Shown here: positions 1-10,220 of the stretch, piece by piece
Layout of the letters: every line of letters starts with the position of its first letter
Numbering within the stretch: the stretch's first letter is position 1
Assembly: GCA_902167985.1 (NCBI GenBank)
Contig: CABHNZ010000009.1
Span: 186,001-250,000 of the forward strand
Length of the DNA: 64,000 nucleotides
DNA from: Shinella sp. UYSO24
Lineage (GTDB): Bacteria > Pseudomonadota > Alphaproteobacteria > Rhizobiales > Rhizobiaceae
Direction: 5' to 3'
Notes under the pieces: model-generated
What the model saw: only the letters and a program-made list of their open reading frames with translations
The model's database searches: none
Told to the model about the DNA's origin: nothing
Program-made: the position numbers and the translations under genes

Positions 1-693
1 GGTGCCGATGCTTCCGTGATCTACGTTCCGCCGGCAGGCGCCGCAGACGCGATCATCGAGGCGATCGATGCCGAAATCCCGTTCATCACCTGCATTACCG
101 AGGGTATCCCGGTCATGGACATGGTGAAGGTCAAGGCAAAGCTCGACAAGTCCAAGTCGCGCCTGCTCGGCCCGAATTGCCCGGGTATCCTGACGCCGGA
201 AGAATGCAAGATCGGCATCATGCCGGGCTCGATCTTCCGCAAGGGTTCGGTCGGTATCGTTTCCCGTTCGGGCACGCTCACCTATGAAGCCGTGTTCCAG
301 ACCTCCAACGAAGGCCTCGGCCAGACGACGGCTGTCGGTATCGGCGGCGACCCGGTCAAGGGCACCGAGTTCATCGACGTGCTCGAGATGTTCCTGGCCG
401 ACGAAGCCACGACCTCGATCATCATGATCGGCGAAATCGGCGGTTCGGCTGAAGAAGATGCGGCGCAGTTCCTCATCGACGAAGCCAAGAAGGGCCGCAA
501 GAAGCCGATGGCTGGCTTCATCGCCGGTCGTACCGCGCCGAAGGGCCGTACCATGGGCCATGCCGGCGCTGTCGTTTCCGGCGGCAAGGGCGATGCAGAG
601 TCCAAGATCGCTGCCATGGAAGCAGCCGGCATCAAGGTTTCGCCTTCCCCGGCACGCCTCGGCAAGACGCTGGTTGAAGTCCTCAAGGGCTGA
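1..693 (+). CDS. sucD: Succinyl-CoA ligase (ADP-forming) subunit alpha, 5' end cut by window
   Basis: Catalytic alpha subunit of succinyl-CoA synthetase, the TCA step that makes ATP/GTP from succinyl-CoA in the cytoplasm. The frame is open from base 1, so about 70 N-terminal residues (the CoA-binding Rossmann part) lie outside; the family is about 300 aa and 231 codons are present. The GHAGA motif near the C-terminus carries the histidine that is phosphorylated during catalysis. Its position ahead of sucA, sucB and lpdA fits the rhizobial mdh-sucCDAB cluster. The frame is intact to the TGA at 691-693. Confidence 0.97.
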   Translation, partial: GADASVIYVPPAGAADAIIEAIDAEIPFITCITEGIPVMDMVKVKAKLDKSKSRLLGPNCPGILTPEECKIGIMPGSIFRKGSVGIVSRSGTLTYEAVFQTSNEGLGQTTAVGIGGDPVKGTEFIDVLEMFLADEATTSIIMIGEIGGSAEEDAAQFLIDEAKKGRKKPMAGFIAGRTAPKGRTMGHAGAVVSGGKGDAESKIAAMEAAGIKVSPSPARLGKTLVEVLKG

Positions 694-704
694 GATCACA
701 TATA

Positions 705-736
705 GGAACGCGGCCGCGTGAAACGCGGCCCGTTCC
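705..736 (+). terminator. Strong hairpin downstream of sucD
   Basis: GGAACG-C-GGCCGCG (705-718), loop TGAAA, CGCGGCC-CGTTCC (724-736): 13 paired bases with one bulged C. No T-run follows, so it could be an attenuator, an mRNA 3'-end stabiliser or a processing site between sucD and sucA, not a classical terminator. A second, shorter GC-rich hairpin (GGCG-GT-GGCC, loop CCAT, GGCC-CGCC) lies at 750-771. The rest of the 694-924 gap shows nothing else I can name. Confidence 0.6.
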
Positions 737-924
737 CGACAATGGAGAAGGCGGTGGCCCCATGGCCCGCCCTTTCCGGTTCGGCGGTCCTCCTCACGAG
801 ATATTCGAGGGCCTCGTCGCTTCGGCGGCAGACATAACAAACGACGACTAGAGAAAATGCGGATGCCGGCACACTGACCGGTTCCGATTACGTCAGGAGG
901 CGGGCGCGGCGCCCGCGATGGATC

Positions 925-3900
925 ATGGCACGGCAAGAAGCCAACGAGCAGTTCCTCATCACCTCTTTCCTCGACGGTGCGAACGCTGCGTATATCGAGC
1001 AGCTCTATGCCCGCTACGAAGAAGACAAGAATTCGGTTTCGGATGAATGGCAGGCCTTTTTCAAGGCGCTCGCCGACAATCCGGACGACGTCAAGAAAGC
1101 TGCCAAGGGCGCATCCTGGCAGCGCAAGAACTGGCCGATCGCGGCCAATGGCGACCTGATCTCGGCACTCGACGGCAACTGGCCGGTCGTGATCGAGAAG
1201 GCCGTCGAGACCAAGGTCAAGGCGAAGGCCGAAGCGGTTGCGGCCGCAACCGGCCAGCCGATACAGGCAGCCGACGTGCATCAGGCGACCCGCGACAGCG
1301 TGCGCGCCATCATGATGATCCGCGCCTACCGTACCCGCGGCCACCTGCATGCCAAGCTCGACCCGCTCGGCCTTGCAGCCCCGGTCGAAGACTATAACGA
1401 ACTGTCGCCGAAGTCCTACGGCTTCGAAGAGGCGGATTACGACCGCAAGATCTTCATCGACGGCGTTCTCGGCCTCGAATATGCCTCCGTGCGTCAGATG
1501 ATCGAGATCCTCGAGCGCACCTATTGCTCGACGATCGGCGTCGAGTTCATGCATATTTCGAGCCCGGAAGAGAAGGCTGGATCCAGGAACGCATCGAAGG
1601 CCCGGATAAGGGCGTCGAGTTCACGCCGGAAGGCAAGAAGGCGATCCTCCAGAAGCTGGTCGAAGGCGAAGGCTACGAGCAGTTCCTCGACGTGCGCTTC
1701 AAGGGCACCAAGCGTTTCGGCCTCGATGGGGGTGAATCGCTGATCCCGGCGCTTGAACAGATCATCAAGCGCGGCGGCCAGGAAGGCCTGCAGGAAATCG
1801 TTCTCGGCATGGCCCATCGTGGCCGCCTGAACGTTCTGACCAACGTCATGCACAAGCCGCATCGCGCGGTGTTCCACGAGTTCAAGGGCGGTTCCTACAA
1901 GCCTGACGAAGTCGAAGGCTCGGGCGACGTGAAGTATCACCTCGGTGCGTCTTCCGACCGCGAATTCGACGGCAACAAGGTCCACCTGTCTTTGACGGCA
2001 AACCCGTCGCACCTTGAAATCGTCAATCCTGTCGTGATGGGCAAGGCCCGCGCCAAGCAGGACATGCTGACCAAGGTCTGGGAAAAGGATAACATCATCC
2101 CGCTCTCCGAGCGCGCCAAGGTTCTGCCGCTGCTTCTGCACGGCGATGCGGCCTTTGCCGGTCAGGGTGTGACGGCTGAAATCCTCGGCCTGTCTGGTCT
2201 GCGCGGTCACCGCGTTGCCGGCACGCTGCACGTCATCATCAACAACCAGATCGGCTTTACCACCAATCCGGCCTTCTCGCGTTCGTCGCCCTATCCGTCC
2301 GACGTCGCCAAGATGATCGAGGCGCCGATCTTCCACGTCAACGGTGACGATCCGGAAGCCGTCGTCTATGCGGCCAAGATCGCCATTGAATTCCGCATGA
2401 AGTTCCACAAGCCCGTCGTCGTGGACATGTTCTGCTACCGCCGCTTCGGCCATAACGAAGGCGATGAGCCGGCGTTCACGCAGCCGAAAATGTACAAGGT
2501 CATCCGTGGCCACAAGGCTGTTGCCGAGCTTTATGCCGACCGTCTGATTGCCGAAAACGTCATCACCGAAGGCGAATTCGAAAAGATGAAGGCCGATTGG
2601 CGCGCGCATCTCGAGACCGAATTCGAAGCCGGCCAGAGCTACAAGCCGAACAAGGCCGACTGGCTGGACGGCCAGTGGTCGGGCCTGCGCTCGGCCGATA
2701 ATGCCGACGAGCAGCGTCGCGGCAAGACCGCCATGCCGATGAAGAGCCTCAAGGAAATCGGCCGCAAGCTGTCGACCATTCCGGAAGGCTTCAACGCGCA
2801 TCGCACGATCAAGCGCTTCATGGACAACCGTGCGCAGATGGTCGAGAGCGGCGAAGGCCTCGACTGGGCAATGGCGGAAGCGCTGGCTTTCGGCTCGCTT
2901 GCCGTCGAAGGCACGAAGATCCGTCTTTCGGGTCAGGATTGCGAACGCGGCACGTTCTCGCAGCGTCACTCGGTTCTCTACGATCAGGACACCGAAGAGC
3001 GCTACATCCCGCTTGCCAACCTGCAGGCCGGCCAGGGCAAGTACGAAGTCATCAACTCGATGCTGTCGGAGGAAGCCGTTCTTGGCTTCGAATATGGCTA
3101 TTCGCTTGCCCGTCCGAATGCGCTGACCCTCTGGGAAGCCCAGTTCGGCGACTTCGCCAACGGTGCGCAGGTCGTGTTCGACCAGTTCATCTCGTCGGGC
3201 GAACGCAAGTGGCTGCGCATGTCCGGTCTCGTCTGCCTTCTGCCGCATGGCTATGAAGGTCAGGGTCCGGAGCATTCTTCGGCCCGCCTCGAGCGCTGGC
3301 TGCAGATGTGCGCCGAAGACAATATGCAGGTTGCCAACGTCACGACGCCGGCAAACTACTTCCACATCCTGCGCCGCCAGGTGAAGCGCGACTTCCGCAA
3401 ACCGCTGATCCTGATGACGCCGAAGTCGCTGCTGCGCCACAAGCGCGCCACGTCTTCGCTGGCCGAACTTGCGGGCGAAAGCTCGTTCCACCGCCTGCTG
3501 TGGGACGATGCGGAAGTCATCAAGGATGGTCCGATCAAGCTGCAGAAGGATGCCAAGATCCGTCGCGTCGTGATGTGCACGGGCAAGGTCTATTACGATC
3601 TGCTCGAAGAGCGCGAAAAGCGCGGCATCGACGACATCTACCTCCTGCGTATCGAACAGCTCTATCCGTTCCCGGCCAAGGCGCTCATCAACGAGCTGTC
3701 GCGCTTCAAGAACGCCGAAATGGTCTGGTGCCAGGAAGAGCCGAAGAACATGGGTGCATGGTCGTTCATCGATCCGTACCTCGAATGGGTGCTGGCGCAT
3801 ATCGATGCCAAGTACCAGCGGGTTCGCTACACCGGCCGCCCGGCTGCCGCTTCGCCGCAACCGGCCTGATGTCAAAGCATCTCGCCCAGCTCGAGGCCTT

Positions 3901-3925
3901 CCTCGAAGACGCTCTCGGCGGCTGA
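925..3925 (+). CDS. sucA: 2-oxoglutarate dehydrogenase E1 component (two frameshifts)
   Basis: Thiamine-diphosphate-dependent E1 of the 2-oxoglutarate dehydrogenase complex; it decarboxylates 2-oxoglutarate and hands succinyl to SucB. Corrected length is about 1000 aa, normal for rhizobial SucA. The N-terminal E2-binding segment (from MARQEANEQF) reads in one frame. At about 1576, after EEK, the frame slips by one (GCC read as GC) and the body continues with WIQERIEG. At about 3857 it slips again, so that the true C-terminus (ATGLMSKHLAQLEAFLEDAL) is replaced by QPA and an early stop at 3869. Both are -1 losses. ThDP/transketolase regions (GHRVAGT, NNQIGFTTNP, HNEGDEPAF) are intact. The gene is essential for the cycle, so I treat the slips as sequence errors. 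Confidence 0.95.
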
Positions 3926-3981
3926 GTTCTCAGCCGCCTCCACCCCTTCGCAAACATTACTGACAAACACGGAAACTGATC

Positions 3982-5207
3982 ATGGCCACCGAAATCCGCG
4001 TCCCCACGCTTGGGGAATCCGTCAGCGAGGCAACCGTCGGCACCTGGTTCAAGAAGGTCGGCGATATCGTCAAGGCCGATGAGCCGCTGGTCGAACTCGA
4101 AACCGACAAGGTCACTGTCGAAGTCCCGGCTCCGGCTTCCGGCGTGCTGACCGAGATCGTCGCCCAGAACGGCGAGACCGTTGGCCTCGACGCACTGCTC
4201 GGCCAGATCGCCGAAGGCGCTGCAGGTGCGGCGACCGCTGCTCCTGCCGCAAAGCCTGCCGAAGCCGCTCCGGCTGCTGCCGCCGCCCCTGCTCCGGTTG
4301 CTGCTGCCGCGTCCTCCATGCCGCCGGCACCGGCTGCTGCCAAGCTCGCCGCCGACAATAACATCTCGACCTCGGACGTGATGGCTCGGGCAAGCGTGGC
4401 CAGGTTCTGAAGGGCGACGTGATCGCTGCCATCGCCAAGGGCCCGGCTGCTGCCGCACCGGCTCCGGTTGCAGCAGCTCCGCGCCCGGTTTCCTCGGCAG
4501 AAGACGCACCGCGCGAAGAGCGCGTGAAGATGACGCGTCTGCGCCAGACGATCGCCAAGCGCCTCAAGGACGCGCAGAACACTGCGGCCATGCTCACCAC
4601 CTATAACGAGGTGGACATGTCGGCCGTGATGGACCTGCGCAACCGTTACAAGGACGTGTTCGAGAAGAAGCATGGCGTGAAGCTCGGCTTCATGGGCTTC
4701 TTCACCAAGGCCGTCACGCATGCGCTGAAGGAACTGCCGGCCGTCAACGCCGAGATCGACGGTACCGACATCATCTACAAGAACTACTGCCATGTCGGCA
4801 TGGCCGTCGGCACCGACAAGGGCCTCGTCGTTCCGGTCATCCGTGACGCCGACCAGCGTTCGATCGCCGGCGTCGAGAAGGAACTCGGCCGTCTCGCCAA
4901 GGCTGCCCGCGATGGTTCGCTCGGCATGGCCGACATGCAGGGCGGTACGTTCACCATCACCAATGGTGGCGTCTACGGTTCGCTGATGTCCTCGCCGATC
5001 CTCAATGCACCGCAGTCGGGCATCCTCGGCATGCACAAGATCCAAGAGCGTCCGGTCGCCATCGGCGGTCAGGTCGTCATCCGTCCGATGATGTATCTGG
5101 CTCTGTCCTATGACCACCGCATCGTCGACGGCAAGGAAGCAGTCACCTTCCTCGTCCGCGTCAAGGAAAGCCTGGAAGATCCGGAACGTCTGGTTCTCGA
5201 TCTCTGA
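3982..5207 (+). CDS. sucB: Dihydrolipoyl succinyltransferase, E2 of 2-oxoglutarate dehydrogenase (one frameshift)
   Basis: E2 core of the 2-oxoglutarate dehydrogenase complex; it transfers succinyl from lipoamide to CoA. An N-terminal lipoyl domain carries the lipoylated lysine in ETDKVTVEV (about residue 43). Then come an Ala/Pro-rich swinging linker, an E3/E1-binding domain and a C-terminal CAT acyltransferase domain with the active-site SYDHRIVDG motif. Corrected length is 408 aa. The frame breaks at about 4380, inside the peripheral-subunit-binding domain: GTGGATGGC is read as GTGATGGC, so [13 protein letters not shown] becomes an early stop at 4410. It lies 56 nt after sucA, in one operon. 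Confidence 0.95.
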
Positions 5208-5250
5208 TCGACCGGCACATCCGATCTGACTGAAAAGCGGAGGGAGCAGT

Positions 5251-5663
5251 ATGGAATCGGCTTCGGCAAATGCATCGCATCTCGTGGTGCTGTTGTGCCT
5301 GAGCGTCCTGCTGCTCCTTTTCCACATTCTGCTTCAGGGCTTTCTCGCGACGCGCGAGCTTGGCTCGGCCTGGAATGCCGGGCCGCGTGACGAGCCTCTG
5401 ATGCCGAAGACTGCGGCCGCCGGCCGTGCCGCGCGCGCCTCGAAGAATTATCAGGAAACCTATCCCGCCTTCATCGGCTCCTGCTCGGTCTCGCCTTTAT
5501 CGGTGATCCTTCCGGGCTTGGCGTCGGTGGCGGGTGGGTCTGGCTGATCGCCAGGATCGCCTACATTCCCCTCTATCTCACCGGCATTCCCTATATCCGC
5601 TCGCTCGTCTGGTTGCTGAGCGTCGCAGGGCTGCTGATCATGATGGCCGCCCTGCTGTTCTAA
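5251..5663 (+). CDS. MAPEG-family integral membrane protein (one frameshift)
   Basis: Small membrane protein, corrected length about 137 aa, with an N-terminal membrane segment (LVVLLCLSVLLLLFHILL) and a hydrophobic C-terminal half. The segment RAARASKNYQETYPAFI matches the conserved MAPEG signature RAxxNxxExxPxF (membrane-associated eicosanoid/glutathione metabolism fold). The substrate is unknown. A base is missing at about 5476-5477 (ATCGG|CTC). The restored frame reads LLLGLAFIGDPSG and runs to the TAA at 5661-5663. It sits between sucB and lpdA, 43 nt and 31 nt away, and so is probably co-transcribed with the dehydrogenase genes. RBS GGAGGGAG precedes the ATG. Confidence 0.8.
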
Positions 5664-5694
5664 AGGGCGGGCGCTTCGAAAAAAGGATTTTGAA

Positions 5695-7101
5695 ATGGCT
5701 TATGATGTCGTCGTCATCGGTTCCGGCCCCGGCGGTTATGTCTGCGCAATCAAGGCGGCACAGCTCGGCCTGAAGGTCGCGGTCGTCGAAAAGCGCGCCA
5801 CCTACGGCGGTACCTGCCTCAATGTCGGCTGCATTCCGTCGAAGGCGCTGCTGCACGCTTCGGAAATGTTCCATCAGGTGGCTCATGGTGTCGATACGCT
5901 CGGCGTCGAAGTCGCAGCCCCGACCCTCAACCTGTCGAAGATGATGGCGCACAAGGATGCGACCATCAAGTCGAACGTCGATGGCGTCGCCTTCCTGTTC
6001 AAGAAGAACAAGATCGACGGCTTCACCGGCACCGGCAAGATCGTTGCCGCGGGCAAGGTTTCGGTCACGGGTGCCGATGGCAGCGTGCAGGAGCTCGAGA
6101 CGAAGAACATCGTGATCGCCACGGGTTCGGACGTTGCCGGCATTCCGGGCGTCAATGTCGATATCGACGAGAAGGTCATCGTCTCCTCGACCGGTGCGAT
6201 CGCGCTCGACAAGGTTCCGCAGAACATGATCGTCGTCGGCGGCGGTGTCATCGGCCTCGAGCTCGGTTCGGTCTGGATGCGTCTCGGCGCCAAGGTTACT
6301 GTCATCGAATATCTCGACAAGCTGCTCGGCGGCATGGATGCCGACGTTTCCAAGCAGTTCCAGCGGATGATCGCCAAGCAGGGCATGGATATCCGCACCG
6401 AAGCCAAGGTGACGGCCGTTGAAAAGACTGCCACTGGCGCCAAGGTGACGTATGAGCCGGTCAAGGGCGGCGATGCCGTCTCCGTCGAGGCCGATGTCGT
6501 TCTGATCTCCACGGGCCGCAAGCCTTACACCGAAGGCCTCGGTCTCGAAGCTGCCGGCGTCGTGCTCGACAATCGCGGTCGCGTCGAAATCGACGGTCAC
6601 TTCAAGACCAATGTTGCCGGCATCTTCGCGATTGGCGACGTGGTGAAGGGCCCAATGCTGGCGCACAAGGCCGAAGACGAGGGCGTGGCGCTTGCCGAAA
6701 TCCTCGCCGGCCAGCACGGCCATGTGAACTATGACGTCATTCCGGGTGTCGTCTACACGCAGCCGGAAGTCGCTTCGGTCGGCAAGACCGAGGAAGAGCT
6801 GAAGGCAGCAGGCATCGCCTACAAGGTCGGCAAGTTCCCGTTCACCGCCAATGGCCGCGCCCGCGCCATGCTGGCGACCGACGGTTTCGTCAAGATCCTG
6901 GCTGACAAGGAAACAGACCGCGTACTCGGCGGCCATATCGTCGGCTTCGGCGCCGGCGAGATGATCCATGAGATCACGGTGCTCATGGAGTTCGGTGGTT
7001 CGTCGGAAGATCTCGGCCGCACCTGCCACGCGCACCCGACCATGTCGGAAGCCGTCAAGGAAGCCGCACTCGCGACCTTTGCCAAGCCGATCCATATGTG
7101 A
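5695..7101 (+). CDS. lpdA: Dihydrolipoyl dehydrogenase (E3)
   Basis: FAD/NAD-dependent E3 that reoxidises dihydrolipoamide of the 2-oxoglutarate dehydrogenase complex. Intact at 468 aa, the family norm. FAD-binding GSGPGG (residues 9-14), redox-active disulfide Cys41/Cys46 in GGTCLNVGCIPSK, NAD-binding GGGVIGLELG, and the C-terminal HAHPTMSE with the catalytic His-Glu pair. It is last in the suc operon: the DNA that follows holds a rho-independent terminator. Confidence 0.97.
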   Translation: MAYDVVVIGSGPGGYVCAIKAAQLGLKVAVVEKRATYGGTCLNVGCIPSKALLHASEMFHQVAHGVDTLGVEVAAPTLNLSKMMAHKDATIKSNVDGVAFLFKKNKIDGFTGTGKIVAAGKVSVTGADGSVQELETKNIVIATGSDVAGIPGVNVDIDEKVIVSSTGAIALDKVPQNMIVVGGGVIGLELGSVWMRLGAKVTVIEYLDKLLGGMDADVSKQFQRMIAKQGMDIRTEAKVTAVEKTATGAKVTYEPVKGGDAVSVEADVVLISTGRKPYTEGLGLEAAGVVLDNRGRVEIDGHFKTNVAGIFAIGDVVKGPMLAHKAEDEGVALAEILAGQHGHVNYDVIPGVVYTQPEVASVGKTEEELKAAGIAYKVGKFPFTANGRARAMLATDGFVKILADKETDRVLGGHIVGFGAGEMIHEITVLMEFGGSSEDLGRTCHAHPTMSEAVKEAALATFAKPIHM

Positions 7102-7130
7102 TCGCGCGAAATCATCGCTGTTCATTTTGG

Positions 7131-7160
7131 AAAGCCGCGCCTTATGGTGCGGCTTTTCCT
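7131..7160 (+). terminator. Rho-independent terminator after lpdA
   Basis: AAAGCCGC (7131-7138) pairs with GCGGCTTT (7149-7156), followed by TTCCTGTTTT. It ends the sucD-lpdA transcription unit. Confidence 0.85.
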
Positions 7161-7456
7161 GTTTTAGTTGCAATGGTTTGGGTGTGCACGACGGTGCCGC
7201 TGCGATGATTCGCAGCCTGTCAATCCCGACTTATTCTCACTTATTGACCTATTTGCCGTGTTCCGCAAATCACGGTAAAAATACCGTCACGCCCGGCGTA
7301 TTTGAGGGCGCGTCCGCGGTATCGTCCGTCCGGGCCTGCGTATAAGTCACCGTCTTTTGCATGACGCAATCCCGCCCTTTTCGGGTGGGCCGGGCCATGA
7401 CGTCTCTTGCCCGGCGGCCAAATTTTAAACGTGGCAAGCGGTCCCAGGAGGCCATA
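7161..7456 (+). promoter_or_regulatory. Upstream region of the EF-hand gene with nested inverted repeats
   Basis: No convincing gene lies between lpdA and the EF-hand gene. The stretch has two overlapping inverted repeats: ATTTGC (7251-7256)/GCAAAT (7265-7270), and CCGTG (7256-7260)/CACGG (7271-7275). Just upstream is a direct repeat-like CTTATTCTCACTTATTGACC. This looks like an operator or promoter zone for the downstream gene. I cannot assign a regulator. Confidence 0.35.
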
Positions 7457-8398
7457 TTGACCAGTATCAGTTCTCTTTCCAGCTCGACGAGCAGCAGCAC
7501 CTACCGGTCAAAGCTCGATACAAATGGTGACGGTTTCGTTTCGGCCGATGAATTGGCTGCCGGCAATGACAGCAGCTCCAGTTCGTCATCCTCTTCATCA
7601 TCCTCGTCGTCGCAGTCCACTGACGACAGCAGTTCCAGTTCGAACGCGGCCCTGCAGCTTTCCTCCATGCTGATGTCGATGATCCTGCAGATGTCGAGCG
7701 GCGACAGCCAGGACGCTTCACAGTCCGGCAGCAGTTCTGACAGCTCGGATAGCAGTGGATCGTCGCAGCTCACGGTGGCGGATCTCGATACCGATGGTGA
7801 TGGCAGCGTCAGCGAGTCTGAGTTCGCCGCGGCCAAGCCGGATGACGTCACCGACGACATGTCGTCCGAACTCTTCTCGTCGCTTGATGCCGATGGCAAT
7901 GGCTCGCTCGACGACAGCGAGCTTTCGGCGATGCAGAACGGTTCGCCGCCACCGCCGCCTCCGGGTGGTGCGCCGCCGGCAAGCGATGGCAGCGATGATG
8001 ACGATACGTCCTCGGAACTGTCTCTCTCGAGCCTCGACACGGATGGTGATGGTGTCGTCAGCGCAGCGGAACTTGCAGCCGCCAAGCCGGATGATGTTTC
8101 CGACGACATGCAGGCGCAGTTGTTCTCGTCGCTGGATACGGATGGCAATGGCAGCCTTGATGCGAGCGAGCTTTCGGCGCTTCAGAGCAATCGTCCGGCC
8201 GGTCCTCCGCCACCACCGCCGGCAACAAGCTCGTCCGATAGCACCGACAGCACCGATACGAGCAGCTCGACGGACACTGACGATACGACATCGACCAGCA
8301 GCGACGATCTTCTGGCGCAGCTCGAAAAGCTCAGCCAGCAGTATCTGAGCGGCCTTTCCGACAGTGCCGACACGTCCAGTTCGCTGTTGACGGTCTGA
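7457..8398 (+). CDS. Acidic Ser-rich protein with five EF-hand loops
   Basis: Start chosen at TTG 7457 because a perfect AGGAGG (7446-7451) lies 5 nt upstream; the frame is open further upstream but that reading is basic and unlike the rest. About 313 aa, extremely rich in Ser, Asp and Thr. Five canonical calcium-binding loops are visible: DTNGDGFVSADE, DTDGDGSVSESE, DADGNGSLDDSE, DTDGDGVVSAAE and DTDGNGSLDASE. They are arranged as one single plus two pairs, separated by poly-Ser and PPPPPPGG/PPPPPPAT linkers. There is no Sec signal peptide or membrane segment. The acidic, Asp/Ser-rich make-up resembles proteins exported unfolded by type I systems or rhizobial calsymin-like proteins, but that is inference. 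Confidence 0.8.
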   Translation: MTSISSLSSSTSSSTYRSKLDTNGDGFVSADELAAGNDSSSSSSSSSSSSSSQSTDDSSSSSNAALQLSSMLMSMILQMSSGDSQDASQSGSSSDSSDSSGSSQLTVADLDTDGDGSVSESEFAAAKPDDVTDDMSSELFSSLDADGNGSLDDSELSAMQNGSPPPPPPGGAPPASDGSDDDDTSSELSLSSLDTDGDGVVSAAELAAAKPDDVSDDMQAQLFSSLDTDGNGSLDASELSALQSNRPAGPPPPPPATSSSDSTDSTDTSSSTDTDDTTSTSSDDLLAQLEKLSQQYLSGLSDSADTSSSLLTV

Positions 8399-8405
8399 TA
8401 TCGCA

Positions 8406-8440
8406 GATGCTTCGCCTTTCTAAGAGAGAGGCGAAGCATC
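8406..8440. terminator. Hairpin after the EF-hand gene
   Basis: A 12-bp perfect stem, GATGCTTCGCCT (8406-8417) with AGGCGAAGCATC (8429-8440), loop TTCTAAGAGAG. No T-run follows, so factor-independent termination is uncertain. Confidence 0.6.
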
Positions 8441-8535
8441 ATCCGGCAGCCCTGGCCGGCCAGATCAGGCGGCTTTCATGCTTCGATGAGGACAGGTAGA
8501 CTATTACCCGTTTCCAGGGAGGCAGGAGGCCCGTA

Positions 8536-9038
8536 ATGAAAACCGAATTCTCGATCCCGCAACGGGTGCTGCACTGGCTGATGGTCGTGCTGCTTGCCTT
8601 CAATCTTCTGGCTTCAGACGCCATGGGCGCCTTTGGACGCCTCTATTTCGGCGATCAGCCTATCCCCGGTGATATCGCCTTTGCCGCGAATATTCATGCG
8701 ACGATCGGGATTGCGATCCTCGTTCTCGGGCTTCTGCGGCTCTGTCTGCGCTTCGTGCAGGGTGTGCCGCCGTCGCCGGCGGTGGAGCCGCCTCTCTTGC
8801 GGTTCGTCGCGAAACTCTGTCACTTCGCCTTCTATGCGATCTTCATCATCATGCCGCTTGCCGGCATCGGCGCGTTCTTTTTCAAGAACAGCGCTGCCGC
8901 CTTTGCGCATATCGGCTGGATGAAGACGCTTCTCTGGCTGCTGATAGGCCTGCATGTCGCAGGCGTTCTGGTGCACCAGTTCTACTGGAAGACGGATGTC
9001 CTCAAACGGATGACGAGCGGCGTCAGCGGCCGGAGTGA
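8536..9038 (+). CDS. Cytochrome b561 family protein (frameshift near the end)
   Basis: Four-helix inner-membrane diheme b-type cytochrome. It starts with the typical SIPQRVLHWLMVV segment, whose first helix carries an early heme His. Further His ligands lie in NIHATIG, LCHFAFYA and GLHVAGVLVH. The track-length frame runs to 9162 across the opposite-strand gene. Restoring one missing G at about 9025 (CAG|CGG) ends it naturally at TGA 9036-9038 as a protein of 167 aa, the usual size. The same missing base also damages the convergent TraB-like gene. The electron partner is unknown. Confidence 0.8.
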
Positions 9039-10115
9039 CCGTGTAACCCTGTTTGCGCAGCAGTTCGACCAGCCCCTCGTCGCCCGGCAGGTGCAGGCGC
9101 CGACGGCGATGAAGGCGCCGCCTTCGGCAAGGATGGGAGAGGCACGGTCGGCCATGCGGTGATTGCGCTGGGTGACGACGAGTTGCTCGAAATCGCCGTA
9201 GCCGCTCTCGTCGTCGCTTTCCGGGTCGACAGCCTTCAGCATAGGCACGGTCAGGCCGATCTGGCCGGAGACGTAAAGATCGGTCATCGTCTCGAAGACG
9301 TCATCCAGCTTGTTGCCCATTTTCAGGGTCTCGACCAGCGACTTGATATGCGTATCCATCGGGATCGCGGCCAGCGTCGAGAGCTGTTCCTGGAAAGTCT
9401 CAAGGCCTTTGACCGGCTTGCCGGCGGCAACGGCATCAAGCGCGATCTGCTTGTCGAGGAAGGCGGTGTTATCGGCCTTGCGGGCCATTTCGCAGGCCGG
9501 CAGCGACAGGAAGGACATCAGCATCCACGGCTTCATGCGCGAGACGGCCGAAAAGGGAACGCCGCGGCTTTTCAGAACCGTTTCAAGCCGCGCCTCGTCA
9601 TCCTTCGACAGGAGCTTGCCGATCGAGGTACCGTCGGTGAACATGGTGAGATCGGGGTTGGACAGAAGCCCCGCCATCGCCTTCTTGTCGTCGAGGATTT
9701 CGTCGGACTCGATGACGATCGTCTTTGCGCTCTTCAATGCTTCGGGCGCGCCAGCCGGCATTTTCAGAACGCGCGGATCGCTGACATGCATCGTGCCGAG
9801 AAGATAGGAGGTCTGGATACCGGGCTTTTCGATCTTCCAGAAGATGTTTTCGCCGTTCGGGATCTTTGCGCCCTCGGCCAGTACCGTCTGGTAGGCGGCG
9901 GGGTTCGAGGTCTTCAGGTCTTCCAGAAGGTTCTTGCCGGTGCAGGTGGTCGCCTTGGCCGCGGTGTCTTCAGCATGCGCAGGCGTCAGCGATGCCAGAA
10001 TGACGAGGAGCGAAGCTGCCGCGATGACATGCACGGCCGCGATCAGCCACAGCGCGCAATCCTGTGCGCGCTTGAAAAGGGAAGAAGCACTCGTGGCAAG
10101 ACCGGCAGTCATCAT
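9023..10115 (-). CDS. TraB/PrgY/GumN family protein, exported (two frameshifts)
   Basis: Protein of the TraB/GumN family (erythromycin-esterase/ChaN-like fold). It has the family GTMH motif in LLGTMHVSDPR and the C-terminal RNHRMADRAxPIL motif. A long N-terminal stretch holds a signal peptide (AASLLVILASLTPAHA). The frame breaks at about 9096, where FIAVGALHLPGDEG turns into CTCRATRG. A second missing base at about 9025 sits just before the stop; with both restored the protein is about 364 aa, ending TVTPAA. It overlaps the convergent cytochrome b561 gene by 16 nt. The function of the family in alphaproteobacteria is unclear; a protease-like role is proposed. Confidence 0.8.
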
Positions 10116-10220
10116 GTCATCCGTCTGTTGTCGTTGACCTGTTTTAGGCCGATCGACTGCAAAACCGCTTAACGGGACTGGTTAACGAATAGTATCTGCC
10201 TGTGGTTCTACCGCCCGGCG

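Noticed and set aside
1521..3875. Open frame of 784 codons on the minus strand opposite sucA
   Set aside because: It is the mirror of a high-GC coding frame; it has no domain sense and spans a well-known gene. The same applies to the long frames opposite tamB (28136-30205), the PAS receptor (24003-25634) and atpD.
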